Positions 1-13,640 of a stretch of DNA of 64,000 nt are shown here, in pieces. The translations under genes were made by a program, and so were the position numbers. The stretch comes from Apostichopus japonicus (Eukaryota > Echinodermata > Holothuroidea > Aspidochirotida > Stichopodidae), in the NCBI RefSeq assembly GCF_037975245.1, contig NC_092576.1, positions 41,544,611-41,608,610 on the forward strand, written 5' to 3'. Under the pieces are notes generated by a model that did no database searches, had not been told where the DNA came from, and saw only the letters and a program-made list of their open reading frames with translations. Each line of letters opens with the position of its first letter. The first letter of the stretch is position 1.

Positions 1-187
1 TACCTCGTTCGTTTGATGAGATGCATTTTTGGGCTCCCTTTAACCGGCCCCAGGGGCCACATGCAGCAGAGCGACCACGGCAGACATCCACTTTTGGATA
101 TACTGGGTTTTTCCACAAATGTTCCAATACTCAGATATTGGTACCTCGTTCGTTTGATCAAAGTGCACTGGGCTGCCGGTCTATGTG
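1..187. repeat. Tandem repeat, ~140-bp monomer (two partial copies)
   Basis: The 17-base string tacctcgttcgtttgat occurs at 1 and again at 141, giving a monomer of about 140 bp that continues off the left edge. The repeat stops near 187, where sequence paralogous to 26,524 onward begins. It therefore marks the left border of duplicated unit A. Open reading frames across it are incidental. Confidence 0.6.
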
Positions 188-1446
188 TACAATAATATGA
201 CGACTGCTGAGAGTTCCATATTTGCAATATATGAGCAACTGTAAACTTTAATTATTAGTTTCTCGAAGACGTATTGCTCAAGGATTGCTCGAGTTTTTTC
301 CGCGATTTTTGTATAACAGTGATAGATTAACAATGCTAAGCGAGTCGTGGTACCAAATCTTCATACGATCTCAACTAAACCAGTAGCCCTATTGCAAGCG
401 CAATAACCAAATGAGGCCCTTCGCTTTGCTTAACAGGCCGAACAACAGTCTCTTGTATGTCAAGAAACACATACCCGATCAAAGTTGTTCAGCTTAATTT
501 AATTATTAATTAACCAGTGATCATGATGTATTTTGTGTTTTTTCGTTAGTTTAATGTATATTATAATGGTATTCTGATTTCAAAAGTCATTTTCAGATGA
601 GACGTTTTCAAACACTGACCTAGAAATGTACGAAAATATCGTTTTGTTAACTTATTTCAAGTATACTACTTAGCCAATGGAGAATGGTAATCGATGCTAC
701 AATAGTCAGACGTTGACCCCCCCCCACCCCCCCCTTGTATCTTATAACACGAAACGTCAGCTTAGCGCCAGTCACATTATTTATTAATTAACACAACAAT
801 AATAAAAAGAGAGCAGTTTAAAGTTAGTCTTTCGTTTCTGCAGATATGATACGTACTGCACCGTATAAAATATTTCAGTACATTTGTTGAGCTTAGTTAA
901 TACGATCCTATGTAACCATCAACCAAACTTAAAACATACCTGGTAACTAACTCCCGATTTATGACATAAATTACTTAGCAATGTCTTGGTATCCAGTATT
1001 GTAGCTATGACGTCATTGGAGTATGACATGGGGAACCATCGATATTAAGTTTAAATGGTTGGATAGTTAAGATGGTATACTGTACTCATTGTGTCGTGTC
1101 GGTTATATTGGTTATATTCATAGCTGGCAGTGTATTTCAAAAGCCAGATACAATAACGCTTAGCTGCTTAAGAAACGGCTATTATATTCACTTGTTACGT
1201 CATAAAATGTATTAAAAGTGAATTTAAAAAAAAAAATCATTTTGAACTTATTAAAAAATGTCTATATGTTTATGATACCCATTTGTATGAATGTTTCTTG
1301 TGTTGTGTTAGAAATTTAAAAATATTGATAACTGAACACAATTAATTGTTTATATTCTTTGTCTCACTCCATGTTATTCAATTGTAAAATTTCACACTAA
1401 TTGTCAAATTTTATATTTTACTCATTAATGTCTTTCATTCCATCAG

Positions 1447-3856
1447 ATTCCTATCTATGTCCTAGCCCTGTACGAGTCATTTAGCCACGTGGATAAATGT
1501 GACGTCATCCTAAGATCAGGTCTACGACTATCAGGACTGTCATCAGTACATAATGTGTACATATATACAGAGGACGGCAGAGAAGTGACACAACAAGAGA
1601 TTGTTGATATATTGATGTATGTACAGCAGTCACACCGAATAAAAAGTATGAGGTAAGTATATTAAACATAGTTCACGTTTACAAGCGAACCCATTCAATA
1701 CTTGAATATTCTTTTCATTTATTATTACGGAGAAACCGTAATATGTTGCTTCAAAGTCCTTAGTTAGGGCATCCTCGAACACGTTGCTGGATACAATCAT
1801 CGGGCTCCGAATGAAATATTTATGTCAACACCATCATAGGTTAGCTTTACACGTGGTTTCGAACTAAAATATGATGCAAATATAACGCCACTGGAATAAG
1901 ATTCAAAGTAACCCCTTTATTTACGTAAGATATGTATACAATATTCTTGTTTCATACGTTTCCTCTACAGTTCAAGTATCGAGGATGAAAGTCCAAAATG
2001 GAATTCTTGAAAATGTTCGACTTTATTTTCCTTATTGGAGTTGAGACCTAAAAAGAAGCTTTTAATGTGGTTTATTTATAATGCGAGTATAAAGTAGTAA
2101 ATAACGGAAAATAACATCAACGCATAAGGCCTTTAAGAAATATATTAAGTATTGATCATCTCAGGTTTAAAGTACAGAGAAGGAATGTCAAGAAAATAAT
2201 GAAGGTGAAGAGACGGTAAGGAAACACTGACATTAATCATGGTTGGTTCTTACTGATCAATACCCGTCGTTTAACTTATAAACTTTGATAATGATCAGAA
2301 ATAAATTACAAAAGAATTGTTTAGGAAGTCTGGATATGAACTGTAATGTCAGAAGTACGGAACATTATGTCAGTTTGTATGTATTTATTCCAGAGGGAGA
2401 TAAAGCACATCGACATATTCATACCCCCAACAAAAAAAAATGTTTTTTATATCACAGGCATATTATACTACTTAATATATCGTCTCTTTCAGTGTTACTT
2501 TCTTATTGTGTCATTTAATAACAATAATTTTTTCCAAATATCAATCGAAAGTTATTGATATGGATGCACCGGATTTGTATATACAACAGGGCATTCGTTC
2601 CTCTTTTGATATCTTCATCTCATAACCCCCCCCCCCAAAAAAAAAAAAAAAAAAAAAAAAAAACAGAAAACAGAAAACAAACAAAAACAAACAAATAAGG
2701 ACAACAAGAAAAAAGTGTCAGTGCAAAGCGGATGCCACTGAATTAGTTTATTCATTAATATTTGCAGAATACATAAAACATTTGGCTTACCATTATACAA
2801 TTATTTGGACAACCATTCTACAACAATACTTTATGATATCTCAATTGGTTGAAGTTCTCAGTAACTTGGAATTAACAAGCTCATTGTTTCAATAATGCAT
2901 TGCATTCCTTTGAGCGGTAGATTACCTATCGATAAATCTACGTAGTACTGTACTATGTATATGGCATACTTCCTGAAAGACATATAACAATGACATGGGG
3001 TCCGGCTTCTAACTTTGAGCACAACTTATTTTTGTTACTTAAAAGAACGTAATACTATATGTGTGTACTTTTGTATGAGTCTTTGGCGGAAATAGCTTGC
3101 CAAATGCGTGTGCGTGGGTGCGTGTGTGTGTAGTGTGTAAGGCTGCGAGCTGCAGATAATGATGTTGCGCAGAAGAAGGTACGTTCATATTCAGACTATG
3201 TATGTTTCCATTGTCTGAGTTTACATTAGTTGAGTATCTTGAATTAAGTCTCGATGATTACGATGTCTACAGTAATCCATATTCAATGTGAATTTATTTA
3301 ACGCCATGTTGAGGAATACATTTAAGTATAAATGTATTTTAAATTGTTTCAAAATATCAATTATCATAAATGATCTTACTGTCTTTCTCATTATCCTGTA
3401 GTTTCTTCTACTGTATTCTACCTGCATCAGTTCCAGTCGGATCCATTCCTTCGGATTGGCTGGCAGAGGATGTCACAGGTATCACTTATACAAAAAATTA
3501 AATTGATTGATCGATCGGTTTAAGTAAAACTGTCATAGAACAATCAAAACGATCCGGATTACAGGATAAAGTTCAACAGTTAATATATTTAGCACATTTG
3601 GTTGTTATTTATTTCTAGTATTAGCTTTAGGGGATGGACTTAATTAAATAACGAGGGTATTACAACAATGTTAATGATGAACAATGGTACAGATCAAACA
3701 GAAATGATTCTTAGATAATTAAAATAAAAAAATATAAAAAAATTGCAATATACATGAATCAATATTATAGTTCACTTGTTTTATCAGTCATTGGAAAGTA
3801 GATTGACTGACATCAGGGTATGAATTAGATTGATTGATCTATCGGGATAATGAAGG

Positions 3857-3918
<62 letters not shown>

Positions 3919-6900
3919 ATATATATATTATTAATGAATTCAATGGAGATTTTCGCTTGAGCGTAGCATCAAACTTATCAACGGGACTTCAGCTTAGTGT
4001 TTTATAACAGTGGTAATTGTATCAGTGGATCATGGTTTATTTTATCCTGCACTAATTGTGCAAGTCATTTTTGGTAGGCGTGTCGGAAGCCTTCTTGGTT
4101 TTATCCCTATTTTAAGAGATATATATATCATGGCACCACATAGGCTCTACAATATATTACGAGTTTATATTTAAGGAAGGCGGTGTGGGTTGAGGGCGTT
4201 CGCTGCATGGCGCCCCAACTGACTGTAAACTGGTGCCATCATTATGCCACTTTGTGTATTCAACTTTATTTATCATTGATTATGCTACAAGTTGAAATAG
4301 TTACGTTCTTTATGGCATTCTGGTTTGTGGTTATTATATAAAAATTGACTCGTAAGAACTAGAATCAGAGAAAGTGTTATCAAACAATATTCACAGAACG
4401 GTTACGATTGTTATTACCTAATAGTGAAGTCAAAACTATTTTGATTTGCCATAACATAATAGTCGAACATGCACAATGATACACAACAAGATTATTTTAT
4501 TCTGGTTATATCGTCAAGAGAAATCTTGCCAACGTTATACGAAAAAAAAAAAATTGATAACCAATATTTCGACGACTCTTTCAGTGAATCTTATATTTAA
4601 AAAGAAAATAACACATTTCGAGAATCTCCCTTCGTGACCAATGAATGGGGAATATAAAAAAGACTAGTTACAGAATCGTCTTTCTGATATGCATTGCCGA
4701 TTATGAGATTATGGTAAAATGGCAAAACTAGGATCTTTCTAAATCCCTGCAAGATTTGTTTATACATTATTGTTTTGTATATTAGTACGCTGCCTTTTGA
4801 ACGGTGGTTTAGTTGAGGTTTGTCAAAACGAGGATCTCGTTTTGGAAAAAAAAATGGATGTGACGAATAATGTTCTTTGTAATCGTTGGTAGGATTGCAG
4901 GTTACTTGTAAATTAATACAAAAGTTGCTTTAATGTTTAAATCACAGAGCATGCCCTTCGAACTAAACGGGCAGGGCACCATACGTGGCTGATATCCGCT
5001 CTCGTGAGGGGTTTAAGGTAGAGGATCAGCTCTACTTTGAATTTTTTGTTTTGTTTCGTATTACGTGCTAAGATGCAAATTGGTGATATAATTTTCACAA
5101 TTTAAACTATATTTGAGAAATAATAAACCAGTTCGACTGAACGCGCGTGTGTTATACGTTGTTTTGTCACAAACCTTTTTTTTTTGGAAATTTATTATTG
5201 ATTTGCAGTTTATTAATTGGAAATGGTTCTTAATGTTTAAGTCAGTAGAACAAGCATTCTAGGATCATCATGTTAAATTTCAAATTTGGTTTCTTAAGAT
5301 GATGACTATGTTAACACTTTGAGTGTTATTTCTTTCGTTTGTGAGTGGACTGCATTTTTTAATTGGAAATTAATTGTAAAAATCTGTGTGAGATGGTGTA
5401 GGTTAGGGTTAGAAAATCCAACTAACAGCTACATTTAGCCGTTTTCTCAGCGTATATCACCAATTATATTTATGCTTATATGACATGAACTGTTTTGTTT
5501 ATTGTTGGTTTATTCTAAGAATAATAGACGCATACACACCAGTACGGTCCCCGAGAGGAATCTCTGTGGTTCGATTCCTGCATGTGCCTGATGAGTTCCA
5601 AAAAGGACGAAACCGGAAGTAAAGTGGAAGTTTTCTGTTGTATTTATCTTTAATGATTTAGTATATCTGTCATACCACTTGCTGCACTCTCAATATAATA
5701 TATATTTATATTTAAATCATCAGTTTAAACCCTTTCCTCCTCCTTGCTTGTAGTTGAGTGGTGTCCAAAAAGAATTGGTAATGACGGTTATAATCTTGAT
5801 CTTCGAACAGGTGCTTGGTTGGTGAGTATCTTTAACAATCTCCTTCAAGCGTTGGTTCCTTCCCTTAAAATATGCATAATAATACAATCCGGTAGCTAAC
5901 AACAAATATGGTGGCGCTGTAACATCATGCAAACAATGATGGTATTCGTTTCCATCAAATTCAGTAAACTATTGAGAGTTCCAAAATCCGTCAAAAATTA
6001 GCAAATCAAATGAATGCACCAATTGGTAAATATGTCATATTGAATGTTAGATGAACGACATGTTTATCTTACTAAAAATATTTTAACAAAAAGACGAAAT
6101 GATACCCGAAACATATTTTCAGCTTCTTAGATTAACAGGTAAAGTATAAAATCACAATAGACCTTTTACTGGACTTGTCATCTTAAGTTTTTTACAATGA
6201 ACAGTTTGTTATCATTTGTTCTGCTTCTGAAAGATAGAATGGCCAAATACATATTAGCACACTGTACTACAAGATATACATTGCGGAAATGATTTGGTTC
6301 GTTGTTTATTAAATATCAAATAACTTCATTACAATAAACTATTGATGAATTTAAAACTTGATACTTAATACTTGAATTCAGTGAAAATCTTTAACTGAAT
6401 TATTAAGACTTTGTAAGCTATGCATTAAATGAAACGAATCAAGCCCTAGTTTAATACTTTCCGTTTGAAAGAAAGGTTGTCATATTAATGAAATTTTATT
6501 CAGGTCATTCGTCAGACTAAATTATATAACAGAGTAGAGTCAGGTAATAGGCGATTGAGAGTCGGTTTAAACCAGAGTACTGATGAATTTGCATCATTAA
6601 CCATAAAAGTTAAACTATGCATGTTCTGCATTCTAAAATATTTGGCACTACCAATATCCTCATTTTTCGTGTTCAGTTTTTGCTTCTCAGTAGTTGGGTG
6701 GTTTGAGATGTTAGACAGAAAACAAGAAAACCGCTTTCGAAGAAGCGAGATGTTATAATACATACATAAATATTCAGTACGATTTATAGTTATCATTATG
6801 ACAAGGAGGGATTAGGGGAAATTTAGGTGAAATAACAATAAGCTGAATACGTTTCCTAAAGAGGAAGATTTCGATACATTATCTCTGTGTTATTGAGGAC

Positions 6901-9900
6901 AGCGAGGCGTGGTTCATATAGGTATTTAGTACTTACATACCGTACGTAAATCATGGTACGTGGAATGTTGGTTGCACTTGATATATACATATATTTAGAC
7001 TACGAAGAGGCATATGTGGGAGGCATAGGTTGCATACATATAAATATATACAGTTTCCTGGTAGGTACGATGTAAGAATCATTTGTAGTGGGACATAAGT
7101 TGTATATACGCAAAAATTACAGCGACATGTGCGTCGTTCAACAATGCCCATGCTCATGCACAACCGGCTCATCTCTGATACGTTTAGTATAATGCATCAT
7201 TTACAAAACTGTAAAGATTACACCTGTAAGTTAAACAAATTGACTATACCATTGGTTAATGATGAACTTTATAAAAAAAAAGCGAACTGAAGAACGACGT
7301 TGAGCATTAACATCATAGTAACCTAAAATATAATAAGTTCATCCAATGCCATAATATTAGAAGCGATCGATTGCTTCAATTTCTCTTTAAATCAGTACGA
7401 TGGTTTCCGTTTGACCAAGTCAAGGCACAGAAAAGACGTAAGTATTGCAACGTCAGTGTGAAGTGATACCATTTCATTTTAAAGTTAGCGGATTCACTAC
7501 TCGAATCCAAACGAAAGATTGGTAGCACTTTACTGATTGAAGAACATTCAGATCACCCAGTTTTATGTTTCAAAAGGTACCTTCTACACTTTAAAACCTC
7601 TACGGTTAGCATACTGAAACGCCAACTTTACGATATTGTAACAGAACTGATGCTTAAAATTGTGGTACAATCTGCCCCCCCCCCCCTACAAAAAAAAACT
7701 GAACATTCATTGAACTCTCAAATAATTGGGTTTGTTATAGGACCCCGGTCAATTTAATTGCTAGGCTTTCAGTTTGTAAATTATAGCTACTCGACTTGCA
7801 AATGGATGTTTGTTTCCTAGTTCGAAAATACCAAATTTAACAGGTGAATGTACAAAGACATAGAACCTAGGCTATCACAATACTTAGTATTTTGCGGATG
7901 ACAGAGTTTACTTGTTTTTAAAACTAATCAAAATAAATACTACTAAAATTTAATGAATATTAACTATCACTTATTAATATTCTGCAGCAACACTTTGAGG
8001 ATAATAAATGAGTATAGTTATTTCAATAAGTGGGTCTTATACATTACTCTCATCAAATAAATAATGATGTGATTGGTTCATAAGCAGCAACATGACGGAT
8101 AGGAATCAATCGTAGCGTTCAGCTTACATTATCAGATATTCTTGTAATTCTCGCTTCACTAATTCAAATCACCTTCTTAACAATTCTTTTTTGTTCTTGC
8201 AAACAACGGATTGTATAATGAAACTCCGTGTATTAAAGTATTTGATCATGTTTGGAATACATTTGCTTTCGTTATGACCTTGCAGGATGTCCTTCCATAA
8301 CATCCCGTTTGATAACAAGTTTTAAAAAATTAATATTTATTTGCAAAAGGAAACGAAAAAAAGGAGGATATTATAAGAGCGTGAACTACAATTAAAAAAC
8401 ACCTGAAACCTGTACTGAAATATTAAGGAAGAAACACTGATTACCACAGTCCACGAAGACTAGTGGTTGTTTAATGTAATTTCGATGTAATGACACTCAG
8501 AGGCGAGAACATTTGATGTGACAATCATCTTATTAGATCTTGCAATATAATGTAGCCTTTCACTCATACGGTGAATGTAAGGCAAACCCTGCAGTGATAT
8601 ACACTAGACTAATTGGACAATTGCATGTACTTCCGGGAACATTTCCATGTAAATATCAATCACACAACTATAATAAGTAATCTTACAATGCTGATGCTTT
8701 CCATACGGTAATTTGTAATTTCTTATTTCAGGTGGAAAGATTCCGAAAATATTGGAGGTAGGCTTTAATTAAAGTATATGATGTAACTTGGCGAAATGAT
8801 TATTTCCGTAAACCAACTATCGAGTGGATTTTATTAAATATTTGGAGTTTTTTAATTCTGAACAGAATGAACGATATTCATACTTAATGTAAACCAACAC
8901 CATTGCATATGCAAGATATCTTCGGACATGTCATTATGGAATTAAGTCCTATACTCAGCACCGCCTGACAATGCTTACATGCATTTGATCCCTCGTTATT
9001 TTTTTGTAGTACATCATAAACATTTCGTCTTCTCGGTAGTAAAACTGATAATTGTTGTTGTCGTAACCAACCCAGTGGTTATCTGGACACAAAAAGCTGC
9101 TTAATAGTGTTGCACACTAAACTTTTGTGAATGAAAGCTTAATTGTGTGTGACTTAATTTATCACTGAAAAATGTTAAGATGTTAACTGAGTAATGTTTC
9201 ACCAATAAGCTTTTATTATGCATTCGCTTTCATCTTATGCAATGGTACTGTGATTGGCTCATATACTACAAAACGACTGATATAAATCAATCATGGCTCA
9301 AGCCTTAATAAAGTTAAGAAAAGTCTTATATTATTTGCTTCACTAGATCTATTCGCATTCTTAACCCGTCTCCCTTGTTCTTTATGTTATAAAGTTTTTT
9401 GATCATGTTTGCAATAAATTTGCGTTCGTTATGCCCTTACCGAATGTCATTGAAAATTAATATGTAATTAAATATAGGGGAAAAGGGGACATGATTAGAG
9501 TTTGAATTCCCTAATAATAAGAACCACTGACATACACTGAATATTTTAAGTTAGAAAGAATAGTTGCAACTGTTCATGATCACTAGTGATGTTTTAATGG
9601 AATCTTACCCATTCAGTGGATGTTAGTTAAACCCTGCAGTGTTATACACTATGCTTAATGGACAATAAATGTACTTAAAAGGACAGGCTTCAATTATTGC
9701 ATATGTTCTTCTTTACTATGGTATTCTTCGCGTTTTACATAATCAAATGTTTAGCCTATGAATCAATTAACTGGGTATAAAATGGCTCACGAACGTAAAA
9801 TATATAATATGTGATTGTTTGCTTAGCGATGCGAAATATTTCTGATGACGGATATATGTTATTATCCACAGGGAATCAGAATGGCAAAAGATCCGTACGG

Positions 9901-9917
9901 CATCAGAAGGGACGTGA
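1447..9917 (+). CDS. 3' end of an NLR-family gene: C-terminal cassette exons (5' part absent)
   Basis: Five exons in continuous phase: 1,447-1,652 (206 nt), 3,402-3,478 (77 nt), 5,754-5,821 (68 nt), 8,732-8,757 (26 nt) and 9,872-9,917, which ends in TGA. All have AG acceptors and GT donors (GTAAGT, GTATCA, GTGAGT, GTAGGC). The peptide matches the last cassette of the complete NLR gene at 27,097-33,494. Shared motifs are ILRSGLRL, TQQEIVDI, MYVQQSH, a C-LP-P-IPS-W stretch, LDLR-GAW and RTxSEG at the C terminus. Function is unknown; it resembles the region after NACHT in NLRs, possibly degenerate leucine-rich repeats. The NACHT exon and start are not in the window. Because unit A begins inside the preceding intron and follows a satellite, this may be an orphan fragment and not an intact gene. 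AATAAA signals follow near 10,125-10,135. Confidence 0.75.
3854..3930. repeat. (TA)n microsatellite
   Basis: An almost pure AT dinucleotide run with a few T interruptions, inside an intron of the unit A gene. Confidence 0.95.
5541..5617 (+). ncRNA. Hammerhead ribozyme-like motif (possibly decayed)
   Basis: CTGATGA at 5,588-5,594 is followed by a short hairpin (GTTC paired with GGAC, one G-U pair, 5,595-5,608) and then GAAA at 5,609-5,612. That is the conserved hammerhead core in the correct order and spacing. CCG after GAAA can pair with CGG at 5,545-5,547, which is followed by TC, the expected cleavage dinucleotide. This forms helix III in an open-helix-III layout. The intervening segment contains a perfect GGAATC/GATTCC hairpin and a tRNA B-box-like GGTTCGATTCC. 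The base pairs of helix I next to the core are poor, so activity may be lost. Hammerheads of this kind are known in Penelope-like elements and retrozymes. Confidence 0.5.
8060..9680. repeat. Internal duplication within the last introns of the unit A gene
   Basis: Sequence around 8,069-8,640 recurs, diverged, at about 9,250-9,670. Matching landmarks are gtgattggttcata versus gtgattggctcata and the tacacta-acaat stretch near 8,600 and 9,645. The two copies sit about 1.1-1.2 kb apart and flank the 26-nt exon at 8,732. Unit B has a related duplication around its equivalent mini-exons. Confidence 0.6.
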
Positions 9918-11640
9918 TGCACTGATACTATACCAATGATGTTAGCAGGATAGTGTCAAGAGCAACTGCAAAACACCTTGCTCATTCCATGTATAATATA
10001 ATCAAATACATGCTGTTTTATCCAAGAATTGAAAAATACTGAATTAACTAAACTGTCTAAACTAAAATATTAATAAAAGTAAGAACTAAGTAGAATATTA
10101 AATAATTTGAAATATTCCACGAAAATAAATTATTACAATAAATTACTCTCTAATTGTTGTTTTTGTATATAAGCAATATCATCATGCTGCGTGACTTGTT
10201 TCAATACAAGTTTGTTTTTCACTTCCTGTGTTACGAGACCCAGATTGTTAGAATGTGTTTGTATCTAACTGACTTAAACGACTTTATTATTAATTGCCTT
10301 GCATAACTGTTTTAATTTGAGACAGTTTCAAAACACTCGAATCTTGTTGTGTCAGACACTGTAGTTGAGTGTTAGTATATAAATATAACCTATCACCTAT
10401 AGTTCACCTACCCAGATAAATAGGTTATACGATTTGCTCTTATGTTTCTTGTTTTTGGTGATTGATTTTGATGACATCAAAGTCAACTTTATATTGTATA
10501 CACGAGAATTGCTATATAAGTGCTCTTGCAATTTCATGGACCTTCTTATTTCTCAAACCTCAAATTAACTTGATCAAGTTAAGAAAATTTCCTCTGTAAT
10601 TTTGTTCAAATAAAGTAAACATTTGATTCCGAGTAATTAATTGAATGAACTCTCCTCTAGGTGTCTCGATGTACTTACATTGATATTAATTAGTGTCCGT
10701 TACATTAAAGAACGGAAGGTTGACAAATTCGAAACCTTTTAATTTCCATATTATTATTTGAAACCATACTTGGATAGTCAAAGCCAAAGCTAATAACTGC
10801 ATCTTCTTGGGATTTTCCTTATTAAATAGCATCAAAATGTTCTCAGATTCTCCTCAACCTGAATAAGATGTTATGCCAATCACACATTATGAATTGACAT
10901 TTTTCTTCTGGCTTATTCATGTTGATGATAATTGGCTTAACGAGAACGTAATTTTTCCATATAACATAGTAGTATCTTCCTGCAAATCCGTACAGACTTG
11001 TCTTGGTCCTTGTAAAATTATAAATATAAAGAACTGCTGACTTCCAATTTGTGAACGTTTTTCTTTTCTCTGTGTGTTATGTTTTGCTTTTATGTCTTCA
11101 GTGGTGCTGACAAACTTCGTTTGCTTTCACACTTTTTTTTTCACGAATTATGTTACATTTAATTTGAACTTGCAACTTTAGCATACGATTAAATTATAGG
11201 CCTATGTGTCAGGAATCACGTACTTCAAAATATTGTTGTGTTTCTGAAACTACATGTCATCATCTTTTACAGGCCTTTTAATTAACACAATTATACATAT
11301 TAATGCAGAAAACATGTACATTTGGAAAAGCATTGTACCTTAATTATTTTCATTAGCTTCTGGAACTGTAGAACATTTGTAAGATTAACACATGATACAT
11401 TCATCAAAGTTAAGTCTTCTTGTTTTTTTTTCATTGTCATAATGTTTTTTTTTTCGGCAATCGATTAATTATTTGAACTAAACAAGAACAGACAAAAAAG
11501 TGTCGTGTCGTTTACTGAATGTTGCGATTAACGTATATTTTGCCACTGATCCTTTATCTCTGTTCTGATACGTATTATATAACATTTCGAATGGTAACAA
11601 TTTATCATCAAACTAATTGATTAATCCCAAAAAGGAAAAT
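9918..11640. other. 3' flank of the unit A gene, no gene seen
   Basis: AT-rich sequence after the TGA, including presumed 3' UTR with AATAAA near 10,125-10,135. It aligns with 33,495-35,200 in unit B. No convincing coding exon or RNA gene was found on either strand. Confidence 0.5.
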
Positions 11641-12184
11641 ATCTATCTCGCTGATTTCCCATTGTTTCGACAACAGCAACAAATCTTTTTCCTTTTCTAT
11701 GATATTGATTGGTGGTGAAAAAAGCGTTGCCAATATCGTCCCCGTTTTTGGGTAGTGGCGATTTTGAACTTTTGGCCAAATGAGTTATATATATTATTCT
11801 TACATATTTTGAGGATGAGAAACGATTGAACCGGGCTAGAAGTCCTAATACTGTCTATTTTTTAGTTATATTTGACTGGTTTGTGACGAATGCCCACCTA
11901 AGGCCCCCTCTCGTTTTCACGTATTGACGAATACTTTCATCATTATAACAACTCAGTTGCACAATTTGCCTTATTTCCATGCGTTTTTTTTATAACGACG
12001 AATATTGCCCTTTGGAACAAGCCGAACATTACAACCACGTCATACTGATTTGAGAACCAAATAACTGCTACTTGAAAAAAATCCAGGACTATGGAAAGGT
12101 AATATTTTTAACCTCCAAAACGGGTACTGGTAGTATACATCGACGACAGTTTGACCTTTTTCTTGCAATATATTACCATTATTA

Positions 12185-12640
12185 AGCAGAGAATATTATA
12201 TAACATCTAGTGTGGCTTACGTTGTGTCTCTCTTTCACCAAAATGCCAAGGATTTTTTCAATACTATTATTATACCACATATGATCTATGTAGTGCCTAC
12301 CTGGTACTCATTTTATATTGCAAAAAGGCAAAAATACACATCGGCCTTATTTAATTTAGATTACCATATACTTTTAGAAAAAGTAAATGCTGCTGCTAGA
12401 ACTGAGTTTACAAGAATGTGTAATACGATTTAACGTGATCAGAATCACGTTTTGTGTACTGTACTAAAAAGTCTCCTGCACAAATTGAACATAAATCTAA
12501 GAAATCCCCCAAAATACCGAACATAAGTTTACAGAAACTCTTTTATTTACCGTACTGCTTGATGCATTCCCTCCGAGCACTTAGAATGTTTGTTGTAGTC
12601 TGTTTGTTATATCGTTTTATGTATTAACTTTTGTAAGTGT
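12185..12640 (+). mobile_element. Decayed non-LTR retrotransposon, reverse transcriptase C-terminal fragment
   Basis: The frame at 12,212-12,433 and its continuation past a stop to 12,531 resemble the C-terminal end of CR1/L2-like LINE ORF2 proteins. There is a hydrophobic IIIPH-Y-P-WY segment, then an ARTEF segment. After the stop there is a D-NH-L stretch and a downstream YRT, as in the usual D-xHP-x-RxR tail. Internal stops show it is dead. It lies in an interval (about 11.6-13.9 kb) absent from unit B. The similarity was recognised by eye only; a generic AT-rich chance frame remains possible. Confidence 0.4.
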
Positions 12641-13129
12641 AAATGTATTCGATATGATACCCTATCATCTTAACATTTTATCCCCTTTTATATTATTTAT
12701 TCTTCTTGTTGAGGTATTATATGACTCTTCTCTATATATTTTATATGTATACAGGAAGGGAAACAAAAAAAGGGCAGCCAAATACTATAGTAAAACTTGA
12801 AAACACTTGAACAATGGCAGAGTTGTTGCCTACTCTAAATCCAATGATTCACACGAGGTTATACATTCCGTTTAAGGGGATAGTATAATGCAAAAACTTT
12901 CAAAACGTTTGAAGGATACTGAGAAACTATTGTCAGAGACATTCAAGTATTACACTAACTTAAAAATGAAAAATTGCACACAATTTTCCGTAGATGGTGT
13001 CCTTCATTAGAGTTCCGACTTAACAGATTACGCAACTGGAACTATTATGTTTGCAACTGCATGTGTTCACATTTTCATCAAACCGGAATAAAATATACCA
13101 CGTGCATGCAAATACTTTGTCTAGTTGAT

Positions 13130-13640
13130 ACATTGTAGAAATTCTTGGGGGTTCTTTTTAAAATAAATACAATCAATGTACTACCCTTTCAGCTGCCGGC
13201 TCTCCTTGACCTTCCTACCCCAACATACCCCTATTAGACGCCATCCTTGTCACCCAAGAAAAACATACTAAAACACTTATATCCGCCTATTACTCATAAA
13301 AATTCCTCTATTTTATACATTGTAACCAAACGTGGGCGTTGTTTTTAAAAATTAATAAGACCAATATACCACCCCTTTAACATCATATCCCTCATCATAT
13401 CCGACTCCATCATTGCCACCCAAGAAAAACAACCCAAGAAAAACATACTAAAACATGTATGTTGATACCTGCGTATAGCCCATGCAAATTCCTTGACTCT
13501 TTCATACATTGTAGTAAACTGTGGACATTTTTTTAACATCAATAAGACCAACGTATTACCGCTTCGATTACTTCTCTCTATCTTAAGGTTATTTCAACTA
13601 ACATTCCCCCCCCCCCCTCCACCCCGCCTTTCCCCATTTG
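13130..13640. repeat. Three diverged tandem copies of a ~187-bp repeat
   Basis: Copies begin at 13,130, 13,317 and 13,506 with acattgta. Each continues with a G-rich stretch, an A/T stretch and aat-aagaccaa-gta-ccc. The first two also share the ccaagaaaaacatactaaaac block. The last copy runs into a poly-C tract at about 13,606. Confidence 0.65.

Larger units (their letters stand above)
3660..5650. mobile_element. ~2-kb insertion in the unit A intron, absent from unit B
   Basis: The intron between the 77-nt and 68-nt cassette exons is about 2.28 kb here but 337 bp in the paralogue (29,218-29,554). Flanking intron sequence aligns on both sides: near 3,620 with 29,300, and near 5,665 with 29,455. 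The extra DNA includes a (TA)n run and, at its right end, a hammerhead-ribozyme-like motif (5,541-5,617). No reverse transcriptase or transposase frame was recognised, so the element type is unresolved. Borders are approximate. Confidence 0.5.

Noticed and set aside
5566-5582. tRNA gene suggested by GGTTCGATTCC
   Set aside because: No acceptor stem, anticodon arm or A box in the right positions; better explained as part of the hammerhead-like element.
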